Source of the DNA: Nocardioides ochotonae
GTDB taxonomy: Bacteria; Actinomycetota; Actinomycetes; Propionibacteriales; Nocardioidaceae
Direction of reading: 5' to 3'
Length of the DNA stretch: 64,000 bases
NCBI RefSeq assembly: GCF_011420305.2
Contig: NZ_CP061769.1
Span: forward strand, 3,087,001 to 3,151,000
Shown one piece after another: positions 14,462 through 24,057 of this stretch. The translations under genes and the position numbers were made by a program. Within the stretch, counting starts at the first letter, position 1; the number at the start of each line of letters is the position of its first letter. Under the pieces are notes generated by a model. The model did no database searches. It was not told where the DNA came from and was given only the letters and a program-made list of their open reading frames with translations.

Positions 14462-16849
14462 ATGCCTCGCTTCTACGACCCCACGACCTGCCCGGAGTGC
14501 GCCGCGCCGATCGGGCCGGCGCCCTCGCAGTGCGGCGCGTGCGCGCTGCCCCTGACCGGGCCGCTCGCCGTGCAGCTGCAGGCCACGCTGCGCCACGCCG
14601 ACATGCTGCTGATCGCGCTCCGTCGCAGCCCCGCACCCGCCCCGGCACCCGCACCCGCGGCGTACCCGGCGTATCCGGCAACCGCCTCGAGTACGCCGCG
14701 CCGCACCGGCGTCCGCGCCGCGTCCGTGCCCGCGGTCCTGCTGTCGCTGGGCGCGCTCTGCCTGCTGGTGGCCGCGGTGACCTTCCTGGCCGTCGCCTGG
14801 TCGTGGCTGGGCATCGGCGGGCGCACCGGCGTACTGCTCGCCCTCACCGCAGGGAGCGCGGGGGCCGGCGCCTGGGCGGCACACCGCGGCCTGCGGACGG
14901 CCGCCGAGTCTCTCAGCACCGTCGCCCTCGGGCTGCTCGCGCTCGACGTCCTCGGCGCGGCGGCGGCCGGCTGGCTGGCCGGGAGCTCCGGCGCCCAGAC
15001 CCTCGCCGCCGTGGGCGCGGCGCTCGCCGTGGGCGGGTGGGTGCTGCTGCTGCCGCCCGCGCGGCTGGTGGCCCCGCAGCTGGCGGTACCGGCCGGGATC
15101 TCGGTGTGCGCCCTCGGGACCGCGGTGGACACCGGCTGGGTGCGCCCGGTCGCGCTCGTCGCGGTGCTCCTGCTCCTCGCCGTCGTGGCGCTCGCCCGCC
15201 GCACCGGTACGGCGCCGCTCGCGACCGCAGCTTCGCTGGCGGCGGTGCCCGCCTGGCTCGCCCTCCTCGGAGCGGGCCTCGCCCGCGGACTGGACGACCC
15301 GGCCCTCGGCGCGCTCTGGACGAGCTCGACGGGACCCGTCCTGCTCCTCACCGCCGCCCTCCCGCTGCTGGGGATCGTGGTCGTGCCGGGCCACCGCCTG
15401 CTCGAGCAGGTGTGCGCGGCGACCAGCGCCGTGACGCTGACCGGCGTGCTCCTGCTGCCCGTGCTCGACGAGCCCGCCTCGACCGCGGCCGCGGCAGCGC
15501 TCGGCGCCCTTCTCGTCTGGAGCGGCCTGCTGGCCCGGGCCCCGCGCCGCTGGGCGACCGCACCCCTGGTCGCCGCGGTCACCGCGGCCCTCCCCGTCAC
15601 GGTGGTCGTGCTGACGCTCCTGACAGCGGCCACCGCCCGGTCCCTGTCCGGCCTCGCCCTCTTCGGCTCCCCCGCCTCCGCGCCGCTGCCCGCGGTATCC
15701 CTCCCCCTGGCGCCGGCGCTGCTGATCCCCTCCGTCGCGGGCCTCGCGCTGGCCGCGCTCGCGGCGGCGCCGGGGCTGCGCGACCGTCGTGCCCTCGCCC
15801 CGGGCGCGCTGGTCCTCGCCCTCGCCGGCGCGGGCACCGTCGCCCTCGAGAGCGCCGACCGGTGGCCGGTCGTCGTCGCCCTGCTCGTGCCGGGTGCGGT
15901 GGCCGGGGCACTCGGCCTCCGCCGCGGTCGTACGACGTGGCAGGTGACGGGCGTCGTCGTGCTGGCCGCCGCGGTGCTCGTGGGCCTGCCGAGCGCGGCC
16001 CTGGCCGCGGGCGCGCTGCTGCTCCTCGGGGCGCTCACCGGAACCATGACCGCGCAGGACCGGGTCCCGGGCCCCGCGGTCCTGCCGCCGGCGGCCGGGC
16101 TGCTGGTGCTGGCCGTCGGCGACCTCGCCGGCGCCCACCTCGACCTGGTGAGCCTGGTGGTCCTGCTGGTCCTCGGGCTGCTCGCCCTGGCCCGGCCCCG
16201 CCTCGAGCTGCTCGTGTCGGCCGCGGCGCTCGCGGTGCCCGTCGCGTCCGCCGGGGTGCTCGCCGCGCCCGACCAGTCGTGGTCCCTGGCGGTGCACCTG
16301 TGCGTCTCGGGCGCCCTGGTCACCGGTGTCGCCCTGGTCCACGCCCGGCGCGAGCTGGGCGCGGTGGGCGGCGTGCTGCTCGCCGCAGCGACCTGGGTGC
16401 GGCTGGCCGACCTCGGGGTGGGCACGCCGGAGGCCTACACCCTGCCCAGCGCGATCGTGCTGGCGCTCCTCGGCCTCCGGGCGATGCGCCACGACCCGAG
16501 CGTGCCGAGCACCCGCGTGCTCCTGCCCGGGCTGGTGCTGGGCACCGTCCCGACGCTGCTGGTGGTGCTGGCCAGCGACCCGGTCTCGCTGCGCGCGGCC
16601 CTCCTCGGCCTCGCCTGCCTGGTGCTCGTCCTGGGCGGGGCCCACCTGCGCTGGCAGGCGCCGTTCGCCGTCGGCGCGGTCGCCGGACTGCTGGTGGTGC
16701 TGCGCGAGCTGGCGCCGTACGCCGCCGCGCCGCCGCAGTGGCTGCTCATCGCCGCCGCCGGCACCGTGCTGAGCGTCGTCGGCATCACCTGGGAGCGACG
16801 CGTCGCCGACCTGCGCCGGGCCGCGGCGTACGCCGGCCGGTTCCGCTGA
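14462..16849 (+). CDS. Large polytopic membrane protein with N-terminal zinc ribbon (SCO7613-like)
   Basis: This 795-residue protein begins with a zinc ribbon (CPEC at residues 10-13, CGAC at 24-27), followed by an Ala/Pro linker. The rest is an almost continuous run of hydrophobic segments, roughly twenty membrane helices. The architecture fits proteins annotated as 'SCO7613 C-terminal domain-containing', which are widespread in actinobacteria and have no known function. The ATG at 14462 is the first start next to the zinc ribbon; no strong Shine-Dalgarno is seen. It converges on the DoxX gene, with a strong hairpin between. Confidence 0.8.
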   Translation: MPRFYDPTTCPECAAPIGPAPSQCGACALPLTGPLAVQLQATLRHADMLLIALRRSPAPAPAPAPAAYPAYPATASSTPRRTGVRAASVPAVLLSLGALCLLVAAVTFLAVAWSWLGIGGRTGVLLALTAGSAGAGAWAAHRGLRTAAESLSTVALGLLALDVLGAAAAGWLAGSSGAQTLAAVGAALAVGGWVLLLPPARLVAPQLAVPAGISVCALGTAVDTGWVRPVALVAVLLLLAVVALARRTGTAPLATAASLAAVPAWLALLGAGLARGLDDPALGALWTSSTGPVLLLTAALPLLGIVVVPGHRLLEQVCAATSAVTLTGVLLLPVLDEPASTAAAAALGALLVWSGLLARAPRRWATAPLVAAVTAALPVTVVVLTLLTAATARSLSGLALFGSPASAPLPAVSLPLAPALLIPSVAGLALAALAAAPGLRDRRALAPGALVLALAGAGTVALESADRWPVVVALLVPGAVAGALGLRRGRTTWQVTGVVVLAAAVLVGLPSAALAAGALLLLGALTGTMTAQDRVPGPAVLPPAAGLLVLAVGDLAGAHLDLVSLVVLLVLGLLALARPRLELLVSAAALAVPVASAGVLAAPDQSWSLAVHLCVSGALVTGVALVHARRELGAVGGVLLAAATWVRLADLGVGTPEAYTLPSAIVLALLGLRAMRHDPSVPSTRVLLPGLVLGTVPTLLVVLASDPVSLRAALLGLACLVLVLGGAHLRWQAPFAVGAVAGLLVVLRELAPYAAAPPQWLLIAAAGTVLSVVGITWERRVADLRRAAAYAGRFR

Positions 16850-16868
16850 GCGCCCACGCCCACGAAGA

Positions 16869-16895
16869 AGCCCCCGGGACGAGGTCCCGGGGGCT
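16869..16895. terminator. Bidirectional terminator hairpin
   Basis: A perfect 12-bp stem, AGCCCCCGGGAC/GTCCCGGGGGCT, with a 3-nt loop (GAG) lies between the convergent membrane protein and DoxX genes. It serves either strand. Confidence 0.8.
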
Positions 16896-16915
16896 GCGGA
16901 TCGGATCGGCGAGGT

Positions 16916-17503
16916 TCAGATCAGCCAGCGGTGGCGCTGCACCAGCGGCAGGCTGGACCAGAGGCGACCGAGGCCGAGGGTGCGTCCGCTGTCGAGGAGG
17001 GCCAGCATCACCAGCAGGCCGGCGTAGATGAGGTGGTCGTCCATGAAGGGGTTGTTCGCCGGCCAGAGCGCGGCGGCCCACATGAGCACCAGCATCAGGG
17101 CCCCGGAGACGGCGGCGATCCGGACACCGATGCCGAGCATCAGCGCCAGGCCGATGCCGGCGAGACCGACCATGAACGCGACGTCGACGACGGTGTGCCC
17201 GGCGAGGCTCTGGAACGCATCGGCGAACGGGCCGGAGGTGCCGAAGGAGAGGAAGCCCTCGGTCGGGCTGCCGCCGTTGATCCACGACGCGTCGCGCTCG
17301 GTGGCGAAGCCGAGGCCGAACAGCTTGTCGAGGAAGGCCCACAGGAAGACCCAGCCGAGGCTGATGCGGAGCACGGCACCGACGTAGCGGGCGGCGCGGG
17401 CGCCGGGGGTGTCGGGGGCGACCAGCTCGGGCTGGACCTGGCTCTGGTCGGCGAGCGAGCCGTTGCCGTGCCGCTGACCTCGGGGGGTGGTGTGGACGTT
17501 CAT
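16916..17503 (-). CDS. DoxX-family membrane protein
   Basis: This 195-residue protein has about four membrane helices (from residue 42 on) after a hydrophilic N-terminus. The segment ISLGWVFLWAFLDKLFGLGF is typical of DoxX/DoxD-like proteins. Some DoxX homologues are subunits of thiosulfate:quinone oxidoreductase, and mycobacterial DoxX takes part in a membrane oxidoreductase complex. The function here is unknown. The ATG at 17503 has AGGAGGAGC upstream. No partner gene (DoxA, SseA or SodA-like) is nearby. Confidence 0.85.
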   Translation of the reverse strand: MNVHTTPRGQRHGNGSLADQSQVQPELVAPDTPGARAARYVGAVLRISLGWVFLWAFLDKLFGLGFATERDASWINGGSPTEGFLSFGTSGPFADAFQSLAGHTVVDVAFMVGLAGIGLALMLGIGVRIAAVSGALMLVLMWAAALWPANNPFMDDHLIYAGLLVMLALLDSGRTLGLGRLWSSLPLVQRHRWLI

Positions 17504-17607
17504 GGCTGCTCCTCCTGTTCTGCTCGGCTGGGGCGTTCTCTGATGACTCCACCGTGCCGCTGGTGGGGTCTTCCCGGGGAGAGTCGGAGGTTCACACCCG
17601 GCGGGAC

Positions 17608-17928
17608 CTACTGCCCGCGGGGCGCGGGGTCTAGGTCCGGCCAACGGGCTATGCGGAGGTCGACCGCCCCCGAGGACCGGTACGGCGTGCCCTCGGCCAG
17701 GTGGTGCTCGCGCGCCCGCGCCGCCAGCCCCGGGGGCACCGTGCCGTCCGCGCGGACCACGCGCCACCACGGCACCGCGGCCCCGTGCTCGGCCATCACC
17801 GCACCGACCCGGCGCGGCCCGTAGCGCCCGAGCGCCGCCGCGATCGCGCCGTACGTCGTGACCCGGCCGGGCGGCACCTGCTCGACGAGCGACAGCACGG
17901 CCTCGACGTAGTCCTCGGGATGACGCAC
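17608..17928 (-). CDS. Alkyltransferase-like (ATL) protein of the MGMT family
   Basis: This protein of about 106 residues has the MGMT DNA-binding domain: VPPGRVTTYGAIAAALGR, then RRVGAVMAEH. The active-site PCHRV of true O6-alkylguanine transferases is replaced by P53-W54-W55-R-V, so the acceptor cysteine is missing. ATL proteins bind O6-alkylguanine lesions and pass them to nucleotide excision repair. From memory, an MGMT-like gene (Rv3204) lies near moeZ in M. tuberculosis too. The start is taken as GTG 17928. The frame stays open to 18024, so a longer form cannot be excluded. Confidence 0.85.
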   Translation of the reverse strand: MRHPEDYVEAVLSLVEQVPPGRVTTYGAIAAALGRYGPRRVGAVMAEHGAAVPWWRVVRADGTVPPGLAARAREHHLAEGTPYRSSGAVDLRIARWPDLDPAPRGQ

Positions 17929-18083
17929 GCCTCGACGGTAGGCCAGCCCGCCGGATGGAGGCGCTCCGGGCCGCCGTCGACCCGGAGCGCCCTCCCCGCC
18001 CCCCGGCGGGTCGATGAGGATCAAGCGCGACGTTCGTCAGTTCCAACGCGCGGAGCCGCGCCGGGTTACGCCCGGACGCGACA

Positions 18084-18113
18084 CTGCCCCGCCCGGCGGA
18101 CCGGACGGGGCAG
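18084..18113. terminator. Terminator hairpin downstream of moeZ
   Basis: CTGCCCCG-C-CCGG pairs with CCGG-A-CGGGGCAG around a CGGA loop, 12 paired bases with one mismatch. It lies about 30 bp past the moeZ stop on the minus strand. Confidence 0.6.
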
Positions 18114-18145
18114 CGCGAGGAGCAGGTTGGGACCTGCCGCCGGAC

Positions 18146-19363
18146 TCAGTACGACGGCTGGCTGGGGTCGATCTGGTTGACCCAGGCGACCACGCCGCCA
18201 CCGACGTGGACGGCGTCGGCGAAGCCGGCGCCCTTCACGATCGCCAGCGTCTCGGCCGAGCGCACACCGCTCTTGCAGTGCATGACGACCTGCTTGTCGG
18301 AGGGCAGCTTCTCCAGCGCGGAGCCGTTGAGGAACTCGCCCTTGGGGATCAGCACCGAGCCGGGGATCTTGTTGATCTCGTACTCGTTGGGCTCGCGGAC
18401 GTCGACGAGGACGAAGTCCCGCGTGCCCTCCTCGCGCTCCTTGAGCATCTGCTCGAGCTGGACCACCGAGATCGTCGAGCCCGCAGCGGCGTCGGCGGCC
18501 TCGTCGGAGATCGCCCCGCAGAAGGTCTCGTAGTCGATCAGGCCGGTGACGGTGGGGTGCTCACCGCACAGCGCGCAGTTCGGGTCCTTGCGGACGCGCA
18601 GCTTGCGGTACTCCATCTCCAGGGCGTCATAGATCATCAGCTTGCCGACGATCGGGTCGCCGATGCCGGTGAGCAGCTTGATCGCCTCGTTGACCTGGAT
18701 CGAGCCGATCGAGGCGCACAGCACGCCGAGCACGCCGCCCTCGGCGCAGCTGGGGACCATGCCCGGCGGCGGCGGCTCGGGGTAGAGGCAGCGGTAGCAC
18801 GGGGCGTCCACGGACTCGCCGTTCTCGTCGGTCGCATGCGGCCAGAAGACCGACGCCTGACCGTCGAAGCGGTAGATCGATCCCCAGACGTAGGGGATCT
18901 TCAAGAAGTACGCCGCGTCGTTGACCATGTAGCGCGTCGCGAAGTTGTCGGTGCCGTCGACGATGAGGTCGTAGCCCTCGAAGACCTGAAGCACGTTGTC
19001 GTTGTCGAGGCGCTCGTTGTGCACCACGACGTTGACGTAGGGGTTGGCCTCCTGGATGGCGTCGCGTGCCGACTCCGCCTTGGGGCGCCCGATGTCGCTC
19101 TGGCCGTGGATGATCTGGCGCTGCAGGTTGGACTCGTCGACCTCGTCGAACTCGGCGATGCCGATCGTGCCGACGCCGGCCGCGGCCAGGTAGAGCAGCG
19201 CGGGACTGCCCAGGCCGCCGGCGCCGATGACCAGCACCTTGGCGTTCTTCAGCCGCTTCTGCCCGGTCATGCCGACGTCGGGGATGATCAGGTGGCGGCT
19301 GTAGCGACGCACCTCGTCGATGGTCAGCTCGTCCGCCGGCTCCACCAGGGGAGTAAAGGACAC
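18146..19363 (-). CDS. moeZ: MoeZ: adenylyltransferase/sulfurtransferase
   Basis: This 405-residue two-domain protein has a ThiF/MoeB-type E1 domain with the ATP motif GAGGLGSPALLYLAAAGVG (near 45) and zinc-binding CYRC and CALC pairs. It ends in a rhodanese domain whose catalytic Cys363 sits in MHCKSGVRS. It adenylates and thiolates ubiquitin-like sulfur carriers such as MoaD, ThiS or CysO for molybdopterin, thiamine or cysteine synthesis. Molybdopterin supply would serve the hydroxylase at the left of the window, though the genes are not linked. GTG 19363 was chosen because AAGGAG lies 6 nt upstream; the ATG at 19367 is out of frame. Confidence 0.95.
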   Translation of the reverse strand: MSFTPLVEPADELTIDEVRRYSRHLIIPDVGMTGQKRLKNAKVLVIGAGGLGSPALLYLAAAGVGTIGIAEFDEVDESNLQRQIIHGQSDIGRPKAESARDAIQEANPYVNVVVHNERLDNDNVLQVFEGYDLIVDGTDNFATRYMVNDAAYFLKIPYVWGSIYRFDGQASVFWPHATDENGESVDAPCYRCLYPEPPPPGMVPSCAEGGVLGVLCASIGSIQVNEAIKLLTGIGDPIVGKLMIYDALEMEYRKLRVRKDPNCALCGEHPTVTGLIDYETFCGAISDEAADAAAGSTISVVQLEQMLKEREEGTRDFVLVDVREPNEYEINKIPGSVLIPKGEFLNGSALEKLPSDKQVVMHCKSGVRSAETLAIVKGAGFADAVHVGGGVVAWVNQIDPSQPSY

Positions 19364-19567
19364 GACATGCTCCTTGCAAGGGTTCGTCTCGGTAGTCGTC
19401 GACGACAGCGACCGGAGCCGCGACCGTCCACGGCACAACGCCGCACGACACCACCATGTTCCCTCCTCGCCTTCCGAGGCCCGGCACGGCGTCCCGTCAT
19501 CCGGACCTGCGCTACGGGCCGGTAGGGTCCCCACGACACTCGGGATCGGACTCGTTGAGGAGCACAG

Positions 19568-20200
19568 GTGGGCGCAGGGCAGTACGACGTCGACAGCGGC
19601 CGCCCCCGTGGCGCACGGATGCCGCGCCGCGAGCGACGCGCCCAGCTCCTCGGGGCCGCACTCGAGGTGTTCGTGGCACAGGGCTACCACGCCGCCGCGA
19701 TGGACGACATCGCCGAGCGGGCGGGGGTCTCCAAGCCGGTGCTCTACCAGCACTTCCCCGGCAAGCTCGACCTCTACCTCGCGCTGCTCGACGCCTCGTG
19801 CGACACGATCATCGACAACTGCCGCCGTGCGCTGGAGGTCAGCCACGACAACAAGGTCCGCGTCGCGGCCGCGATCGACGCCTTCTACGACTACGTCGCC
19901 AGCGAGTCCGGCGCCTTCAAGCTGGTCTTCGAGTCCGACCTGACCAGCGAGCCCGCGGTGCGCGAGCACACCGAGCGGGTGACCACCGAGTGCGCCGCGA
20001 TGATCGCGGAGGTCATCACCGAGGACACCGACCTGCCGCAGCCCGCCGCGCGCCTGCTCGCCGTCTCCCTGGTCGGAATGGCCCAGGTCTCCGCGCGGTT
20101 CTGGCTCGCGGAGGCCGGCGGCATCTCGCGTCCCGACGCCGCGGCGCTCGTGGCCGGGCTCGCCTGGCGCGGCATCCGCGGGTACCCCCGCACCGACTGA
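19568..20200 (+). CDS. TetR-family transcriptional regulator
   Basis: This 210-residue repressor has the N-terminal TetR HTH at about 28-70 (MDDIAERAGVSKPVLYQHFP), followed by a helical ligand domain. The GTG at 19568 follows GAGGAG. It is divergent from moeZ and precedes the DUF3107 gene. The same TetR-DUF3107 order is found in M. tuberculosis (Rv3208-Rv3208A, from memory), so its neighbours are conserved, but its ligand and targets are not evident. Confidence 0.93.
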   Translation: MGAGQYDVDSGRPRGARMPRRERRAQLLGAALEVFVAQGYHAAAMDDIAERAGVSKPVLYQHFPGKLDLYLALLDASCDTIIDNCRRALEVSHDNKVRVAAAIDAFYDYVASESGAFKLVFESDLTSEPAVREHTERVTTECAAMIAEVITEDTDLPQPAARLLAVSLVGMAQVSARFWLAEAGGISRPDAAALVAGLAWRGIRGYPRTD

Positions 20201-20271
20201 CCGCCCGGCCCGGGCTCCCGTTCCCGCACCATCCCCCGCAGAACCCATCACCCCATCACAAGGAGGACCCC

Positions 20272-20493
20272 GTGGAGGTCAAGATCGGCGTGCAGCACGC
20301 GCCCCGCGAGCTCGTCGTGGACACCGACGTCACCGGCGACCACGTCCAGGAGCTCCTGGCCCAGGCGCTGGCGGCCGACTCCGTCTTCACCCTGACCGAC
20401 GTCAAGGGCCGCACCATCATCGTCCCGGCCGCGAAGGTCGCCTACCTCGAGGTCGGCTCCAGCGTCGTCGGCCAGGTCGGCTTCCGCGGCTGA
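20272..20493 (+). CDS. DUF3107 small protein
   Basis: This 73-residue protein reads MEVKIGVQHAPRELVVDTD at its start and IVPAAKVAYLEVGS near its end, the pattern of DUF3107 proteins (TB9.4 in M. tuberculosis), which are conserved in actinobacteria and of unknown function. The GTG start has an optimal AAGGAGG 5 nt upstream, so it is probably well translated. It lies 71 bp after the TetR gene and 15 bp before a small membrane protein gene, likely one transcript. Confidence 0.9.
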   Translation: MEVKIGVQHAPRELVVDTDVTGDHVQELLAQALAADSVFTLTDVKGRTIIVPAAKVAYLEVGSSVVGQVGFRG

Positions 20494-20508
20494 CGTCAGC
20501 CGCCACCA

Positions 20509-20814
20509 ATGCTCGTCAGCGACATCCTCTGGGCGCTCGTCGGCGGCACCGTCGTCGGGCTGCTCGGCACCCTGTTGACCTCGCGGGACCACGGCGAGCT
20601 CCGTGACCCCGTCGAGGTCGACGCGGTGCCGCTGTGGCTGTCGATCCTGTGTGGGGTGGGCGGCGTCGCCCTCGGCAACGTCGCCTACACCCACATCTGG
20701 GCGCCGAGCACGCCCGGTCTGGACTGGTGGCGCCACGGCTGGCAGATCGCCGGGGCGCTCGCGCTCGTCGGCGCCGCCGCGGCCGTCACCGTCCGGCGCC
20801 GCCGCCGGCGCTGA
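20509..20814 (+). CDS. Small membrane protein of unknown function
   Basis: This 101-residue protein has three predicted membrane helices (about 6-22, 42-60 and 77-93) and an Arg-rich C-terminus (RRRRRR). I do not recognise a family. It follows DUF3107 closely and occupies the position of the conserved membrane protein Rv3209 in the M. tuberculosis block, but I cannot show homology by eye. Confidence 0.7.
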   Translation: MLVSDILWALVGGTVVGLLGTLLTSRDHGELRDPVEVDAVPLWLSILCGVGGVALGNVAYTHIWAPSTPGLDWWRHGWQIAGALALVGAAAAVTVRRRRRR

Positions 20815-20846
20815 CACCGACTGTTCCCGGCCCGCGGCCGGTGGGC

Positions 20847-21551
20847 TCAGCTGGCGAGGCCGAGGTTGTCCATCCGCTCGGCGTGCCGCTCGGTGAGCCG
20901 GGCGAACATCCGCCCGATGGCGGCGAGGTCGAGCCCCGGGCGGTCGGTGCCGCCGGCGAGCAGCGCGGAGAGCGAGTCCCGCTCGGCCGCCACCCGCTGG
21001 GCCTGGATCAGCGCCTCGCCCACCAGCCGGCGCCCCCACAGCGCGAGCCGGCCACCGAGGCGCGGGTCGCGCGCGATCGCGGCGCGCACCCGGCTCACGA
21101 CGAACTCCGAGTGGCCGGTCTCCTCCAGCGAGCTGACGATCAGGTCGCGGGTGTCGACGTCGAGGTACGCCGCCACCTCGCGGTAGAAGTCGTCGGCGAG
21201 CCCGTCGCCGACGTAGGCCTTGATCAGGCTCTCGTACCAGTCCGACGGCGCGGTGTGCTCGTGGAAGGAGTCGATGGGCGTGCGGAACGGCGCCATCGCC
21301 GCGAACGGGTCGGCGCCGAGCTCCTCGAGGCGGCGCTGGAGCAGCCCCACCTTGCCGAACTCCCCCGCGGCCATCGTCGCGATCGCGACCTTGTCCTCGA
21401 GGGTCGGAGCGAGCCGGGCGTCCTCGGCGAGTCGCTCGAAGGCGCTGATCTCGCCGTACGCGACCGCACCGAGCAGGTCGACGACTGCCTCGCGGTACGC
21501 CGGGTCCTCCAGCGCAAGTGGGCCGTGCTCTCCCGGCGAGGATGCAGTCAT
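20847..21551 (-). CDS. Ferritin-like fold protein (MiaE-like)
   Basis: This 234-residue, mostly helical protein belongs to the ferritin-like/MiaE-like group found beside the DEAD-box helicase in actinobacteria (Rv3210c in M. tuberculosis, from memory). Possible di-iron ligands are spread over the helices in AYGEISAFERLAEDA, MAAGEFGKVG and SLEETGHSEFVV. Related MiaE is a tRNA hydroxylase; whether this protein is an enzyme is unknown. The ATG at 21551 is preceded by TAGGGT at a distance of 6 nt, so the transcript may be leaderless. It is divergent from the helicase. Confidence 0.82.
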   Translation of the reverse strand: MTASSPGEHGPLALEDPAYREAVVDLLGAVAYGEISAFERLAEDARLAPTLEDKVAIATMAAGEFGKVGLLQRRLEELGADPFAAMAPFRTPIDSFHEHTAPSDWYESLIKAYVGDGLADDFYREVAAYLDVDTRDLIVSSLEETGHSEFVVSRVRAAIARDPRLGGRLALWGRRLVGEALIQAQRVAAERDSLSALLAGGTDRPGLDLAAIGRMFARLTERHAERMDNLGLAS

Positions 21552-21557
21552 GCCCCG

Positions 21558-21573
21558 ACCCTACCGATAGACT
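21558..21573. promoter_or_regulatory. Divergent -10 elements for the ferritin-like and helicase genes
   Basis: On the minus strand TAGGGT (21563-21558) is a TANNNT -10 placed 6 nt from the ATG of the ferritin-like gene. On the plus strand TAGACT (21568-21573) could be a -10 for the helicase, giving a 5' leader of about 175 nt. No good -35 is seen for either. Confidence 0.4.
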
Positions 21574-21755
21574 GCCGGCGAAAGTCCCGTGGCGTCCCCT
21601 TCCCCACCGCTTGCGCAGTGCCGAAGGAGCCGGGCGCCGCCTGCATGTGCGCGGCTGACGCCGTCGTCAGGGGTTACCCGCTCTTCTCGATGAGCTCCGC
21701 CGCACCGGTCCTACTTCGGTCTGACGGCTGAACCGCTTAGAAAGAGACGAGACAC

Positions 21756-21847
21756 TGACCACCACCTTCCGCGAGCTCGGGGTCCTCCCCGGGATCTGCG
21801 ACGCGCTGGAGCGCGCCGGCATCACCACTCCCTTCGCCATCCAGGAG
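21756..21847 (+). other. Out-of-frame N-terminus of the DEAD-box helicase (apparent one-base deletion)
   Basis: From CTG 21756 one frame encodes TTTFRELG, the expected start of an actinobacterial helicase with its Q-motif phenylalanine. The continuation VLPGICDALERAGIT is in the next frame, which is the frame of the rest of the gene. The switch falls in the GGG at 21780-21782, where one extra G would restore a single frame. No ATG, GTG or TTG start lies upstream of 21848 in the main frame. Confidence 0.75.
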
Positions 21848-23311
<1,464 letters not shown>

Positions 23312-23329
23312 GTCGACAACTGACCGGTT

Positions 23330-23360
23330 GCCCCGGGCCTCGCACGTCGAGGTCCGGGGC
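23330..23360. terminator. Bidirectional terminator hairpin
   Basis: GCCCCGGGCCTCG pairs with CGAGGTCCGGGGC around loop CACGT: 13 bp with one G-U pair. It lies between the convergent helicase and L,D-transpeptidase genes. Confidence 0.75.
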
Positions 23361-23379
23361 TTCGGCGTTCCCGGGGGTC

Positions 23380-24057
23380 TCAGCGGGTGACGACGACCGT
23401 GGTGCCGAGCGGGGCGAAGTCCCACAGCAGCCGGGCGTCGGAGCGACGCTGGCGGATGCAGCCGTGCGAGGTCGGGGTCCCGAGCTCGTCGACGCCCTGC
23501 AGCAGCACGCCGTCCTTGACCGGGATGTCGTGGAAGCCGATGGCCGCGCCCGAGGGGCCGCGGGTGAAGCGGACGAACCACTTCATCGTGCCGGAGTCGT
23601 CGATGCCCACGGCGTCCTCCGAGCGGGAGTAGACCTCGTAGGTGCCGGGCTCCAGGTTGTCGTAGACGGTGCCGGAGACCAGGTAGGTGTGCGCCACGCG
23701 GTCGGCATCCTCGACCAGCCACACGCGTTGGCGGCCCTCGCTGTAGACCACCCGGCGCCCCTCGCCCGAGGCCGGGGGCAGCGAGGTGTCGGCGGAGAGC
23801 TCGGCGGCCTGGGCCGCGGCGTCGACGACGGCGTACGCCGCGCGGGAGGGAGCGGTCGCGGGCTCGCGCACCGCCCGGCCACCGGCGCCGGCCACCGGCG
23901 CCGAGGCCTGCTCGGCGTGCTCGGGGCCGGGGTCGGCCGGCCCGCCGGGCAGCACGCCGGTGCCGCCCAGCACTGCCACGAGGGTCACCAGAAGGGCGGC
24001 GCCGAGGGCGGAGATGCGCCCGTAGCGCGGGCGCACGGGTGCGCGGTGGCGGCCCAT
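23380..24057 (-). CDS. L,D-transpeptidase (YkuD domain), membrane-anchored or secreted
   Basis: This 225-residue protein has one hydrophobic segment at about 15-37 (signal or anchor), a linker, and a C-terminal YkuD domain with the catalytic SHGCIR; the nucleophile is Cys200 and the histidine is His198. L,D-transpeptidases make 3-3 peptidoglycan cross-links or attach proteins to the wall outside the membrane. The ATG shares one base with the parA stop (TGATG), so the two are translationally coupled, which is unusual. The sequence after HGCIR is QRRSDARLLWDF rather than the more common MxxxDxxxL pattern, but its spacing is similar. Confidence 0.9.
   Translation of the reverse strand: MGRHRAPVRPRYGRISALGAALLVTLVAVLGGTGVLPGGPADPGPEHAEQASAPVAGAGGRAVREPATAPSRAAYAVVDAAAQAAELSADTSLPPASGEGRRVVYSEGRQRVWLVEDADRVAHTYLVSGTVYDNLEPGTYEVYSRSEDAVGIDDSGTMKWFVRFTRGPSGAAIGFHDIPVKDGVLLQGVDELGTPTSHGCIRQRRSDARLLWDFAPLGTTVVVTR

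Noticed and set aside
14462..16645. Long minus-strand open frames opposite the large membrane protein
   Set aside because: They are Gly/Gln/His/Arg-rich mirror frames of a gene with clear membrane helices and zinc ribbon on the plus strand.
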